Shown: one piece after another, positions 32,901-41,984 of the stretch
Layout of the letters: every line of letters starts with the position of its first letter
How positions within the stretch are numbered: the first letter of the stretch is position 1
Source of the DNA: Ottowia thiooxydans DSM 14619
GTDB lineage: Bacteria > Pseudomonadota > Gammaproteobacteria > Burkholderiales > Burkholderiaceae_C
Reading direction: 5' to 3'
Assembly (NCBI RefSeq): GCF_000422885.1
Contig: NZ_AUGX01000040.1
Coordinates: 1-44,728, forward strand
Length of the DNA stretch: 44,728 bases
Position numbers and translations under genes: made by a program
Notes under the pieces: generated by a model
Seen by the model: only the letters and a program-made list of their open reading frames with translations
Told to the model about the DNA's origin: nothing
Database searches by the model: none

Positions 32901-34763
32901 ATGCAATTTGCTCCCGACCGCGATCCGCTGCGTCCGACCGCCCTCATCGATTTCCGCGCACCCGACGCGCACAGTTCCCCCCTTCACCTGGCCTTTGGTC
33001 AACCCAAACAGTGTTTGGTCGCGCGTACCGTGGATGAGGTGATCGCGGTCATCGAGCAAGCCGATGCGCTGGCTCGTGCCGGGGCGTGGTGTGTGGGCCA
33101 CATCAGCTACGAGGCGGCACCCGCATTCGACCGGGCTTTCGAGCAAGTGTTCCATCGGACGTTTGAGCGTCCGTTTCAATCGCCATCTAGACCTGCGGGC
33201 GACGGCGTCTTGGCCCGCTTCTTCGTCTATGACAAGCCACTGGACCAGAAGGCGGCAGAGCAAGCTTCGCGTGTCGGCGAAAACGCCACTGCATCGGTGG
33301 ATTGGGACGACGGTCCCCGACGGTCCGACTTCGACAGCGCGTTCGATGCCATCCAGCAAGCCATCACAGACGGCGAGCTCTACCAGGTCAACCTCACCAC
33401 CCGACAGACCGGCACTTTCCAGGGCGATCCCTTGTCCTTGTTTGATCGACTCCGTGCGGCACAGCCCAACGCCTATGCGGCCTACATCGCTGACATAGCG
33501 GCTGCCGTGGGGACTGACCAGGGCACCGACACAAACTCAGGTGGCACCATCCTGTCCGTGTCACCCGAGCTGTTCTTCGATTGGCGAAACGACCGCCTGC
33601 TGTGCTCGCCCATGAAAGGCACCGCACCCCGTGGCCACACGGCCGAACACGATGAGGTGCTGCGGCAGAAGTTGCTCGCCTCGCCGAAGGAACGCGCAGA
33701 GAACGTCATGATCGTGGACCTGCTGCGCAACGACATGTCCCGCGTGGCCGAACCCCACTCGGTCAAGGTGCGACAGCTGTTCCAGTCACAAGCCTGGCCC
33801 ACCGTCTGGCAATTGACGTCTGACATCGAAGCACGCACCCGCAGCGGGACAAGCCTGGTCGATGTGCTGCGAGCCCTGTTTCCCTGTGGCTCGGTAACCG
33901 GTGCCCCCAAGTTGCGGGCCATGACACACATCGCAGCACTGGAGCCGCAGGCGCGGGGAGTCTACTGCGGCGCCATTGGGGTGTTGCAACCGGGTGGTGC
34001 CGCCACCTTCAACGTGCCCATACGCACCCTGGTGCTGCGGGGCAATCAGATCCACTATGGCGTGGGAAGCGGCATCACCAGCGACGCCACCGCGGACGGG
34101 GAATGGGCCGAGTGGCGGCACAAGCGGGCTTTTGCGGAGCGCGCCAGCCAGCCGTTTGAGCTGTTGGAAACCCTGCGCTTGAGCCAGGGCACGCTGATTC
34201 ACCTGGAGCCGCACCTGGACCGCATGCGCGCCAGCGCCGCGCACTTTGATTTTGTCTGGGATGACAACACCCTGCAGCAGGCACTGCGCGATCTGCTGGA
34301 CGGGCACCCTGTGGGTGAGTGGCGTGTGAGACTGCTCAGCCACCGCAATGGTCAGGTGCAAGCCCAGGCGTTCCCGCTGGAGGCCTCGCCAGCGGAAGTC
34401 ACGGTGCAGTTGGCAACACGCCACGCAGTGGGTTGTGACGGCGATTTCTTCCGGCACAAGACCACCCGCAGGGCGCACTACGACGCGTTTGCACCGACAA
34501 CGCCTGGCGTCTTCGACACCCTGCTGTGGAACGAGCAGGGGCAGTTGACCGAGTTCACACGGGGCAATGTGGCGCTGAAGGTGGCTGGCGAGTGGCTCAC
34601 GCCGCCTTTGAGCTGCGGGCTTTTGCCGGGTATTGGCAGGGGGCAGCTCCTGAAAAAGGGCGAGCTACGAGAAGCCGTGCTCACCACGGAAGACCTGGAC
34701 CAAGCGCAAGCCATCGCTTTCTTCAACAGCTTGCGCGGGTGGTTGAACGCCAAGCTCGTCTGA
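32901..34763 (+). CDS. pabBC: Fused aminodeoxychorismate synthase component I / aminodeoxychorismate lyase
   Basis: The 620-residue protein makes p-aminobenzoate for folate. The PabB half (about 1-410) has DGELYQVNLT, LLCSPMKGTAPRG (catalytic Lys), ENVMIVDLLRNDMSRV and LFPCGSVTGAPKLRAM. The PabC half (about 425-620) is a class IV PLP enzyme: FELLETLRLSQGTLIHLEPH, the probable PLP Lys in FFRHKTTRRAHYD, NEQGQLTEFTRGNV and LLPGIGRGQLL. Such fusions are common in betaproteobacteria. The start is ATG 32901 (MQFAPDRDPLRP). A glutamine amidotransferase subunit (PabA) must come from elsewhere. The gene converges on ubiC. Confidence 0.95.
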   Translation: MQFAPDRDPLRPTALIDFRAPDAHSSPLHLAFGQPKQCLVARTVDEVIAVIEQADALARAGAWCVGHISYEAAPAFDRAFEQVFHRTFERPFQSPSRPAGDGVLARFFVYDKPLDQKAAEQASRVGENATASVDWDDGPRRSDFDSAFDAIQQAITDGELYQVNLTTRQTGTFQGDPLSLFDRLRAAQPNAYAAYIADIAAAVGTDQGTDTNSGGTILSVSPELFFDWRNDRLLCSPMKGTAPRGHTAEHDEVLRQKLLASPKERAENVMIVDLLRNDMSRVAEPHSVKVRQLFQSQAWPTVWQLTSDIEARTRSGTSLVDVLRALFPCGSVTGAPKLRAMTHIAALEPQARGVYCGAIGVLQPGGAATFNVPIRTLVLRGNQIHYGVGSGITSDATADGEWAEWRHKRAFAERASQPFELLETLRLSQGTLIHLEPHLDRMRASAAHFDFVWDDNTLQQALRDLLDGHPVGEWRVRLLSHRNGQVQAQAFPLEASPAEVTVQLATRHAVGCDGDFFRHKTTRRAHYDAFAPTTPGVFDTLLWNEQGQLTEFTRGNVALKVAGEWLTPPLSCGLLPGIGRGQLLKKGELREAVLTTEDLDQAQAIAFFNSLRGWLNAKLV

Positions 34764-34782
34764 ACCGGCGAGCTTGACGTTA

Positions 34783-35349
34783 TCAGGGGCCGGCGCGTGG
34801 GGTCGGCAACTGAGTGACCCAAGGCGCAAATGCTTCAAACACTCGCAGCGGCTGGCCCTTGCGCCAAAACACGGAGCTGCGGCCCCAGGTGGGTTGCTCG
34901 AGCGGACTTTCGACGTGCCCAGCCACCACGGTGGACTGTCGAACCCAGCGAGACTCGGGGCCATGACGCAACAGCCGATGGGGAACAAGCGCATCCCGAT
35001 CCAATGACCTGCCCTGGAACAGCAATTCAGCCAGCGGTCGGGTCCCCAAACCGGCCAATGATTTCCAAGCGCCATGAAAAGCAGGCAGTGGTGTCACGCT
35101 GCGCGCCCACACCGCCGCTCGGCCGTTGAGCAGCAGGATGACCTCACGGGCGTAGACACAGCGGCAGGTCAGATCACGTCGCTCTGCCAACCACAGCGCC
35201 AAAGCGCCTTGCCTCACCACGACCACCTCCACCGTTCCATGCGCGCGCAATCGCGCGGTCAAAGACCCACCGGCAAACAACCAGGCTTTGATCGATGTGT
35301 CGGCAGATCGGGGCACCTGCGCACCCGTGCGGTATCGATACTGGCTCAT
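34783..35349 (-). CDS. ubiC: Chorismate--pyruvate lyase
   Basis: The 188-residue protein has the UbiC layout: LTARLRAHG near residue 30-40, CRCVYAREVILLLNGR and PLAELLFQ in the middle, and the conserved end RSSVFWRKGQPLRVFEAF with the active-site Glu. It releases 4-hydroxybenzoate from chorismate, the first step of ubiquinone synthesis. It lies tail to tail with pabBC, another chorismate-using gene, with a 19-base gap. The ATG at 35349 is the natural start. Confidence 0.85.
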   Translation of the reverse strand: MSQYRYRTGAQVPRSADTSIKAWLFAGGSLTARLRAHGTVEVVVVRQGALALWLAERRDLTCRCVYAREVILLLNGRAAVWARSVTPLPAFHGAWKSLAGLGTRPLAELLFQGRSLDRDALVPHRLLRHGPESRWVRQSTVVAGHVESPLEQPTWGRSSVFWRKGQPLRVFEAFAPWVTQLPTPRAGP

Positions 35350-35431
35350 GGCAGGGACGGTACGGGAACGCGCAAAGGAGCAGCGAGACGCAGAATGTGA
35401 AAAAGTCGGGAGCGGTGGGCAGCCCCAGCCA

Positions 35432-35641
35432 TCAAGGCTTGCCGGCCTCTGGCGAATTGCCGGTCACCCCTGCGCCGCTGCGCCACGCGTCTTTGTCTTC
35501 AAATTGCCTTCCACAGCCATCACACACCAGCGTGGTGGTCGGTCGCATGACGCCCGCTGGGTCACGGGCGAGCAGGTGGTGGTAGCTGGTGGCCGCGCAG
35601 AAGTGGCAGCGGTTGGCGGGGTGGGGCGAGTCCGAATTCAT
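35432..35641 (-). CDS. Small zinc-ribbon protein
   Basis: The 69-residue protein carries two CxxC pairs, NRCHFCAATSYHHLL (Cys12, Cys15) and LVCDGCGRQFEDKD (Cys40, Cys43), which make one zinc ribbon. The conserved RDPAGVMRPT segment lies between them. The ATG at 35641 is right before this domain; the open frame extends upstream only because it is antisense to the next gene. Function is unknown. Confidence 0.65.
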   Translation of the reverse strand: MNSDSPHPANRCHFCAATSYHHLLARDPAGVMRPTTTLVCDGCGRQFEDKDAWRSGAGVTGNSPEAGKP

Positions 35642-35863
35642 GTCGTCGCGGTTATACCGCAGCACCAAATCATCCGGCCAGGGATCCGAACAGGCCACCG
35701 GTCGTATCACCACGAGCGCTCGGATGCACAAATGTGGGGCATGTCGTGCAAACGGTCTCGACCTGTGATCTTGAGCTGTGGTTGCGGCAAGGCCACTCCC
35801 CGCTACCATCACCTCAGACGAAGCCCGCAACACAACCCTCCAGTCACAAGCACGCCATTCCCC

Positions 35864-36166
35864 ATGAACGCCCATGAACGAGAACAGGCGCTGCTCGAAA
35901 TGCGCCGCACCGCCGATGCCTTCTATCGCAGCGCGGTCAAGATCGGCAACCACCCCTTCATCGAGTTCGCCGGGCTGATGAACGAATACATCGCGGCCTG
36001 CCAGCTCGCGCACAAAGACGGGGTGGATTTTTCTGAATGCAACGTGCACAACGGAAAAAACCTGCCGCTGAAACCGTTCATGTCGGACTACATCAACGAG
36101 AAACTGGAGTGCATCTTCTCTGGGGCCAAGGTGATGGCCACACCGGTGGAAACCAGCGGAACTTGA
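35864..36166 (+). CDS. Conserved hypothetical protein
   Basis: The 100-residue protein (MNAHEREQALLEMRRTADAF) is helical, with IEFAGLMNEYIAACQLAHKDG and FMSDYINEKLECIFSG. It appears to be a conserved small protein of Burkholderiales; I do not know its role. The gene lies between the zinc-ribbon gene (divergent) and the gene at 36407. A perfect duplication of CCCATGAACG at 35861-35880 offers two candidate ATG codons; the first is used here. Confidence 0.7.
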   Translation: MNAHEREQALLEMRRTADAFYRSAVKIGNHPFIEFAGLMNEYIAACQLAHKDGVDFSECNVHNGKNLPLKPFMSDYINEKLECIFSGAKVMATPVETSGT

Positions 36167-36406
36167 TTGTCTGAAACGGGTGACATCCACCGATTCGATG
36201 CGTCGAAACAGTGTTGATTCAGCTGCCGCTACGTAAAATGGCGCCGATATCTTGAGCACGGACATCCTGGCATCGCATCACAGCCGCCACGCCAGGGAAC
36301 AGTGCGCCGTCGACACAGTGCCGTGCGCTCTGCGCCGCATCGTCAGCTGAACGTATTGAAGGCCCACCGCACCCCTGTATTCCCCTGTGCCCACCACCCG
36401 CAACCG

Positions 36407-36667
36407 ATGAGATTCAAGTCAGATCGCCCCGCCAACAAGCGCCCGCCGGCGCCCACCCGCAGCGAACCCCTGAACGACCAGCGTTTTAACGATCTGATCG
36501 GCAAAGCCAGCGCATTCTTTGCCACGTTCGAGCGCGACCTGCAGGGAGATCGGGCCGCAGCCATCGAGGAGATCAATGCTCGGATGGTCGAATACGGGTT
36601 GACCTTGGCAGACCTCATGGATCCGGCTGAAACAGCTTCACTGCGTCGCGTTGGCTCGCCGCACTGA
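36407..36667 (+). CDS. Small hypothetical protein with an H-NS-like helix
   Basis: The 86-residue protein has a basic N-terminus (FKSDRPANKRPPAPTRSEPL) and a helix ending INARMVEYGLTLADLMDP. That resembles the I..YGLT..DL turn of H-NS oligomerisation regions, but the DNA-binding module (TWSGRGR.P.W) is missing. Alternatively it is an unrelated small protein. It precedes the SWIM gene by 23 bases and may be in one operon with it. Confidence 0.55.
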   Translation: MRFKSDRPANKRPPAPTRSEPLNDQRFNDLIGKASAFFATFERDLQGDRAAAIEEINARMVEYGLTLADLMDPAETASLRRVGSPH

Positions 36668-36690
36668 TACTCTATTGAGATCGCGTTGAA

Positions 36691-38664
36691 ATGACCGATG
36701 CGCTGCCTGGGGTACATGACAAAGGCACGTCGAATGGAACACCGGATGGTGCGCTCACTGCGGAGGTGGTCAAGGCCTTGATCGAGGCGCTCAGCGATAC
36801 CGCGTTGCGCAGTCTCGCCGGCAAGGTCGTCTTTGGTCGCGCCAAAGACTATGTGACCTCCAACGCCATCACCGTCATAGCGGAGGAGGGCGGGGTCATC
36901 CCCACCATCTATGCCGAAATCATCGGCAGCGATATCTACCTCACAGAAGTCTCGGTCAGGGACGGGTCGGTTGGTGGTGGGTGTGACTGCCCACACGCCG
37001 AAGACGGCACGTTCTGCAAACACCAGGTCGCGCTGGCCATGGTCTGGCGGGGCCTGTTGGGCACACAGCATTCCACGCCGCGCTCTGGTGGTTCCACAGG
37101 GGTTGCAGCAGACGCCCCCATGCCGAGTCCGATCCTCTCGGACCGCACCGCGCGCCTGATCGCCGAAGAAGTCGCTCAGCACCAAGCCCTGGAAGCGTTT
37201 TTGAAATCGCGCCAGGTCAGTGAGCTGGCATCGAAACTGATGGACCTGGCCAACCGGGATTCGGGCATTGCCAAGGAGCTGAACCAGTGGATGCGCCTGG
37301 ACCAGCCTGTGGCGTCGGTGGCCGAACACAAAACGCTGGTCACCGAGATGCTGGCAGTCGGGCGCAGCTTTGTGCCCGCGAGCCAAAGCCACAAGTACGT
37401 GCAACGGGCGGAATCTGTTTTGCCCGTACTGGATAGCGCGCTGAAAACCGACCCAGCCGGTGCGTTGGCCCTGACTCAGCACGCCATGCGGCGAACCTGG
37501 GCAGCGTTTCAACAAGTCGATGACTCCTACGGCAACGTGGGGGAGCTGTGCCGTTCTGTTGCCGCGCGTTGGGTCAAGGCTGTGCAGGCCAACGGGCCCC
37601 AACCAGCGGCCTTTGGTGCGGCCTACCTGAAGCTGCGGCTGGATGACCCGTTTGGGTGTTTTGACACCGATGCGGTGGAGACAGCCATGGGAGCTGCCGC
37701 GCTGACCCGGTTCCGTCAGAAGCTGCGTGAAGCCTGGAGAAAAGCCAAGGACGAGGTGTTGGCGCACCGCCCGTCGGCTGGTGGCCGGGCGTCATCCCAG
37801 TACATGGCTGCCCTCCAAGATGTGCACTCGCTCAGCGACAGCGCACAGCTCTTCACGCTGGAGTGGATGCACCTGCAGCAACTTGAATCGCAGGGCGATT
37901 TCGAGGCGGCCCTCTCTGTCGTCAAAGAAGACCTGAACACCGGTACCGAGCACGTCCGCGTGGTTCAGTTTCTCGAACAACACGGGCGGATGCGAGATGC
38001 CTTTGCCCATGCGGAGGCAGCGATCAAGGCGTTCCCGGACGATTGGTTGGTTCAGGACTGTGCATTGCGGGCCTACGAGCGCGACGGCTGGGCGGCAGAA
38101 GCCTTTGATTTGAGGATGCGGCGGTTTCGGGCGCGCCCTGGACCGGAGACTTACCTGGCGATGCTGACCGCTGCGGGGCAGGCTGGCCAAGATGTCGAGG
38201 CGACGCGGGCAACCATCCTCGGCGCCATTGCCGAACAAGAGATCGAACTGACCCAGTCTCGGACACAGCGCACCGGGTATACCCGCTTTGGAGCGCAGCG
38301 TTTGTTGGGACCGGGCCCGAATGAACGCGACGTCAGTTTGCGGGCTTCACTTTTGTGTGCCGAGAACCGTTGGGACGAGGCACTGCAATTGGTTCAGCCG
38401 CCGGCGTACTGCATCGAGCATCTGTTGGAACACATCGCCCTCCAACTGCACAGCACCCATTGGGAGCAGGCTGTCGTGTTGCTGCAGCGGGCATTCAACT
38501 CGGCCATGCAACGCGCCACCAGCCCATACCGCCACGAACTCGATCTGGTTCGCAAAATCCTCCTTCGCATGGGCAACGACACTACCCGCCGCCACTGGCT
38601 TGCGCACCTGGCGTCTATGCACAAGGCCAAGCGCAATTTCGTGCGTGATCTGCCAGTGGTGTGA
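36691..38664 (+). CDS. SWIM zinc-finger protein with helical repeats
   Basis: The 657-residue protein has a SWIM domain near residues 45-115: ITVIAEEGGVIPTIYAEI, then CDCPHAEDGTFCKHQVAL, the CxC...CxH zinc site. The rest is alpha-helical with TPR-like pairs (for example VVQFLEQHGRMRDAFAHAEAA and LRAYERDGWAAEAFDLRM). SWIM domains bind DNA or protein. Stand-alone SWIM-TPR proteins are widespread and uncharacterised, sometimes beside SNF2 helicases; none is here. The ATG at 36691 gives the SWIM domain its usual N-terminal strand. Confidence 0.85.
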   Translation: MTDALPGVHDKGTSNGTPDGALTAEVVKALIEALSDTALRSLAGKVVFGRAKDYVTSNAITVIAEEGGVIPTIYAEIIGSDIYLTEVSVRDGSVGGGCDCPHAEDGTFCKHQVALAMVWRGLLGTQHSTPRSGGSTGVAADAPMPSPILSDRTARLIAEEVAQHQALEAFLKSRQVSELASKLMDLANRDSGIAKELNQWMRLDQPVASVAEHKTLVTEMLAVGRSFVPASQSHKYVQRAESVLPVLDSALKTDPAGALALTQHAMRRTWAAFQQVDDSYGNVGELCRSVAARWVKAVQANGPQPAAFGAAYLKLRLDDPFGCFDTDAVETAMGAAALTRFRQKLREAWRKAKDEVLAHRPSAGGRASSQYMAALQDVHSLSDSAQLFTLEWMHLQQLESQGDFEAALSVVKEDLNTGTEHVRVVQFLEQHGRMRDAFAHAEAAIKAFPDDWLVQDCALRAYERDGWAAEAFDLRMRRFRARPGPETYLAMLTAAGQAGQDVEATRATILGAIAEQEIELTQSRTQRTGYTRFGAQRLLGPGPNERDVSLRASLLCAENRWDEALQLVQPPAYCIEHLLEHIALQLHSTHWEQAVVLLQRAFNSAMQRATSPYRHELDLVRKILLRMGNDTTRRHWLAHLASMHKAKRNFVRDLPVV

Positions 38665-38760
38665 AGCGCCGCAGCCTATGTCCTGCGATGTACCCAGTCT
38701 CGCTGCCGAGGCTGGTATGGTTGAGGCGGCAGTTGATCTCAGCGATGTAGGACGAACACC

Positions 38761-38997
38761 ATGAGCGATGTGGAATACCGGCATTTTTTGAGCAAGGCGC
38801 GCGCTGCCAAGGAAGGCGGTGACGCCGCCTGGTCCGTGCAGTCCACCGGCGAGAAAGTCGCAGTCGCACTGGCCCTGAACCGCGCCGACTGGCTGGCGTC
38901 GATCAACTACACCATGGCGGAAGCGATTGAGCGCGCTGGTCCGGTTTGGATTTCCTTGCTGCCGCGGGTCATACGTGCCTTGGAGACCGACGCCTGA
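38761..38997 (+). CDS. Small hypothetical protein
   Basis: The 78-residue protein starts at ATG 38761 with GGA upstream. It is helical (YRHFLSKARAAKEGGDAAWS, VALALNRADWLASINYTMAEA). No family is recognised. It is the last resident-looking gene before the AbiE island. Confidence 0.55.
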   Translation: MSDVEYRHFLSKARAAKEGGDAAWSVQSTGEKVAVALALNRADWLASINYTMAEAIERAGPVWISLLPRVIRALETDA

Positions 38998-39253
38998 AAC
39001 AACCACGCTGATGCGTCAGTGAACACCGGTAGGTGGGTGCCGCCCCCCCCCGGCCGGATCTCACGCTTCGTCTGGGAACCAGTCTCGAATGTCGGCCGCA
39101 TCCTGGTTCAAGCCCAGAATGCCCCAGGACAGCCAACCACATACTGCTGCCGACGGCTCTGCTTATTCGACAGACACTTGGCACTGGAATAACGACGAAA
39201 ATTTAACTTCTACAGGGTGCTATTTCACGATTCTCGTTTGATTAAAAATCGCA

Positions 39254-39281
39254 TTGCTTGATCGAAAGTCGTGCGTATATT
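39254..39281 (+). promoter_or_regulatory. Probable promoter of the first abiE operon
   Basis: TTGCTT (39254-39259) and TATATT (39276-39281) are separated by 16 bases. Transcription would start at about 39288, only a few bases before the ATG at 39295, and no ribosome-binding site is visible, so a leaderless or near-leaderless message is likely. The AT-rich GATTAAAAATC upstream may be an AbiEi site. Confidence 0.45.
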
Positions 39282-39294
39282 AAACTGGCCGCCC

Positions 39295-39894
39295 ATGAAC
39301 CAGTCTGACCACATCCTCGAACTGGCCAGGCATCGGCACATGCTGCGAGCGAAGGATGTGCGCGAACACGGCTGGTCACCACAACTTCTGATCCGTCTGC
39401 ACCAAGCTGGCAAGCTGCAGCGGCTTGGCCGTGGTCTGTATGGACTGCCCGACGCAGAAATCACCGAACACCAGACACTAATCGAGGTCTGCCAACGCGT
39501 GCCCAAGGCCGTGCTGTGCCTGCTGAGCGCACTGCAATTCCATGACATCGGCACGCAGCTGCCGCACGAAGTGTGGATCGCGTTGCCTGAAGGCAGTCAG
39601 ACCCCGGCGCTAAGCTACCCCTCGCTGCGCGTCACGCGCCTACGCGGCACCGCGTACACCGACGGCATACAGACCGTGACCGACCGCGGCGCCCCCATCC
39701 GCGTGTACAGCGCCGCCAAGACGGTGACCGACTGCTTCAAGTTCCGCAACAAGATCGGCCTGGACGTGGCGCTGGAGGCACTGAAAGACGCTTGGCACAG
39801 CCGCAAGGTCACCATGGCCGAGCTGAGCCACTTCGCAAAGATCAACCGGGTCGAACGTGTCATGCAGCCCTACCTGGAGGCCATGACCCAATGA
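39295..39894 (+). CDS. abiEi: AbiEi-type antitoxin and repressor
   Basis: The 199-residue protein has a winged helix-turn-helix N-terminus (HILELARHRHMLRAKDVREH, GWSPQLLIRLHQAGKLQRLG, RGLYGLPD) and the AbiEi C-terminal domain (VWIALPEG, LRVTRLRG, IRVYSAAKTVTDCFKFRNKI). AbiEi represses its own operon and neutralises the nucleotidyltransferase AbiEii; together they form a type IV toxin-antitoxin system linked to abortive phage infection. The ATG 39295 is chosen because the wHTH follows directly. The stop overlaps the abiEii start by four bases. Confidence 0.9.
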   Translation: MNQSDHILELARHRHMLRAKDVREHGWSPQLLIRLHQAGKLQRLGRGLYGLPDAEITEHQTLIEVCQRVPKAVLCLLSALQFHDIGTQLPHEVWIALPEGSQTPALSYPSLRVTRLRGTAYTDGIQTVTDRGAPIRVYSAAKTVTDCFKFRNKIGLDVALEALKDAWHSRKVTMAELSHFAKINRVERVMQPYLEAMTQ

Positions 39895-40793
39895 GCGGCA
39901 ACCTCTCCGCATCGATCCTGGCCCGGCTGCTGACTCTCGCCAAACAGCGCGCCGACGACTACAGCCTGCTGCTGAACCGCTTCGGCATGGAGCGCCTACT
40001 GGCCCGCATCAGCCTTTCACCACATGCCGACCGCTTCCTGCTGAAGGGCGCTCTGCTTTTTACGCTCTGGTACGACTCCCCGCACCGACCGACAAGGGAT
40101 GCCGACTTGCTCGGCTTCGGCCCCGACGATGAGGCGAACCTGATCGCCACCTTCCGCGACATCGCCGCTATAGACCTGGGCGATGGCATCGTGTTCGACC
40201 CCGACTCCGTGAAGGCTGGTGCCATTCGCGAAGACACCACCTACGGTGGCACCCGGATCACGCTGGTGGCACGCATCGGCTCTGCACGCTGCGCGCTGCA
40301 GATCGACGTCGGCTTTGGAGATGCGGTCACACCGGGGCCACAAACAGCGTTCTACCCCATATTGCTACCCGATTTCCCAGCCCCAACGCTGCGGGTCTAT
40401 CCGGTCTACACCGTGATCGCGGAGAAGTACCACGCCATGGTGATGCTGGGGCAAGCGAACAGCCGCATGAAGGACTTCTTTGACCTCGGTGTGATTGCAC
40501 GCCGCACAGAACTGGATGGCGGTACGCTGGCCGCAGCCATCGGCGCCACCTTCACCCGACGCCAAACCACCCTGCCCATAGAGCGTCCCTTGGCGCTGAC
40601 CCAACGGTTCAGCGAAGATACGGCCAAGCTGCGCCAGTGGCAAGCATTCCTGAACAAGAACCGCATCGAAGCAGCCAGCCTGGGTGACACAGTCGCACTG
40701 TTGCACGACCTGCTGTGGCCACCGACTCAGGTTGCCGCCGCTGGCACCCAGGCAACGGCAACTTGGCGCCCGGACGCACTGCGCTGGGTCTGA
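39891..40793 (+). CDS. abiEii: AbiEii-type nucleotidyltransferase toxin
   Basis: The 300-residue protein carries the DNA polymerase beta-type nucleotidyltransferase signature: LLKGALLFTLWYD (residues 51-62), then RPTRDADLLGFG with Asp70-x-Asp72, and CALQIDVGFGD for the third acid. The helical C-terminal half has EKYHAMVMLGQANSRMKDFFDL, conserved in AbiEii. Enzymes of this family inhibit growth, in characterised cases by adding nucleotides to tRNA. It is coupled to abiEi by an ATGA overlap. All catalytic positions are intact. Confidence 0.9.
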   Translation: MSGNLSASILARLLTLAKQRADDYSLLLNRFGMERLLARISLSPHADRFLLKGALLFTLWYDSPHRPTRDADLLGFGPDDEANLIATFRDIAAIDLGDGIVFDPDSVKAGAIREDTTYGGTRITLVARIGSARCALQIDVGFGDAVTPGPQTAFYPILLPDFPAPTLRVYPVYTVIAEKYHAMVMLGQANSRMKDFFDLGVIARRTELDGGTLAAAIGATFTRRQTTLPIERPLALTQRFSEDTAKLRQWQAFLNKNRIEAASLGDTVALLHDLLWPPTQVAAAGTQATATWRPDALRWV

Positions 40794-40858
40794 CGCGATG
40801 GCTCCCTACAACATTGACTGTTGTATGCTCAACACGCACTAAACAGCAGCATTTTGAG

Positions 40859-41272
40859 ATGACCCAAAGTGAGGAGCAGTTGGCCAGTTTGAACCTGCTG
40901 CGGGAGGCTTTGAACTACCTTGAGCGACTGCCGGCCCATCCCATGACATACGCGATGGCGCTCAAAATTCGCAACCACCTCAACAACCCGCAGACTCTTG
41001 CGCTAGAGCGCAGGCATCATGAGGTCGAAGCGGCAGAAAAGTTTTCACGCCACGGTCACAGCGCCAGTTTTGGATTCACCAATGAAGGCCTACCGACCCT
41101 GACCACCAGTTTGCTGGATGACGTGCTTACCCTGAAATCACCAGCTGCGGCGCAACTTCCTGAAGAAGAACTAGAGGGGTTTTCTCGTCGATTGACGACC
41201 TTGCTGGCGGAAGGGATCGAAGTCAGGCTTGCCCCAGTCCAACTAAAGTCAAACCGTGCTGACACCAAGTGA
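40859..41272 (+). CDS. Hypothetical protein following the abiE pair
   Basis: The 137-residue protein starts at ATG 40859 (MTQSEEQLASLNLLREALNY), 65 bases after abiEii and in the same direction. It is helical with a likely coiled coil and no known domain. A TTGACT sequence at about 40813 may give it its own promoter. It could be an accessory gene of the abiE locus or independent cargo. Confidence 0.6.
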   Translation: MTQSEEQLASLNLLREALNYLERLPAHPMTYAMALKIRNHLNNPQTLALERRHHEVEAAEKFSRHGHSASFGFTNEGLPTLTTSLLDDVLTLKSPAAAQLPEEELEGFSRRLTTLLAEGIEVRLAPVQLKSNRADTK

Positions 41273-41925
41273 GTGGCTGGAGCATGGGGTGAAAATCGTC
41301 AAACCTGTACTGCATGGCCATTCCAGACGCCGGAATGCATCAAAGCAACGAAACGAACCATGCTCGCAGTGCCGTCACGAGACCACAGTCGCCAACTTCA
41401 GCGGCGCGATCAAGAGGCGCGAATATTGTTGGTGGGCAAGTTCGCGCAGTGCCAGGGTAACGTTGCTCGGGTGGTCGAGACCGGGTAGGAAACTTGGGTT
41501 CAGAGCTGCGGCCCTGCTCAGCCACAATATTCCCCGATTTTCGTTATGTTAAATTAAAAGTGGCAAGTGGCTGAACGAGGGAAGCGAATGCGGTCACCCT
41601 CTTGGAAGCAAACCTGCCTTGCCGCCATTTCGAAGCGTCAACTGAACGACAGGTGACTAACAACCATCCTGATGTCCGATGAGCCACCATCTTTGCTTCC
41701 CATCGACGACAGCCTACCGGCTTCGCCTCCGTTCTGCGGTTGGTGGCCACTTACAGCTATCCACTCATAGTGGGGTTGCCGGACGTACTCATCAACTTTT
41801 GGATGTCTTGCGTCGGGTGAGCGCGCCAGACGCTACTGTCGCACAACGTTGAATACGCCCTTGGGATGGTGTTCAAAACACATTTGGAGCCACCCGACAG
41901 CCCTTTTGGCTGCTCTGGTCCAATA
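41273..41925. other. Gene-free stretch between the two AbiE-like loci
   Basis: I see no gene in these 653 bases. CGATTTTCGTTATGTTAAATTAAAAG at about 41534-41559, in an AT-rich patch, resembles the sequence upstream of the first abiEi (CGATTCTCGTTTGATTAAAA at 39230), perhaps a relic promoter of a lost related operon. Confidence 0.4.
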
Positions 41926-41976
41926 TTTGCTGCGCAGCTAACTTAGGGTTACGTGCTATATTTGCTGCGCAGCAAA
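41926..41976. promoter_or_regulatory. Duplicated palindromic operator of the second AbiE-like operon
   Basis: TTTGCTGCGCAGCAAA at 41961-41976 is a perfect 16-base palindrome. A second copy, TTTGCTGCGCAGCTAA, lies at 41926-41941; the 16-base stretch ATATTTGCTGCGCAGC is identical in both. The copies are 35 bases apart and end eight bases before the GTG start. TATATT (41957-41962) overlaps the second copy as a possible -10. This is the pattern of a self-repressed toxin-antitoxin operon. Confidence 0.75.
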
Positions 41977-41984
41977 GATTAGCC

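Noticed and set aside
35642-36265. A 200-residue N-terminal extension of the zinc-ribbon protein
   Set aside because: The extension is antisense to the conserved gene at 35864-36166; the zinc-ribbon domain begins right after the ATG at 35641.
36343-37767. A 474-codon open frame opposite the SWIM gene
   Set aside because: It is antisense to a protein with a clear zinc site and regular helices, and no family features are visible.
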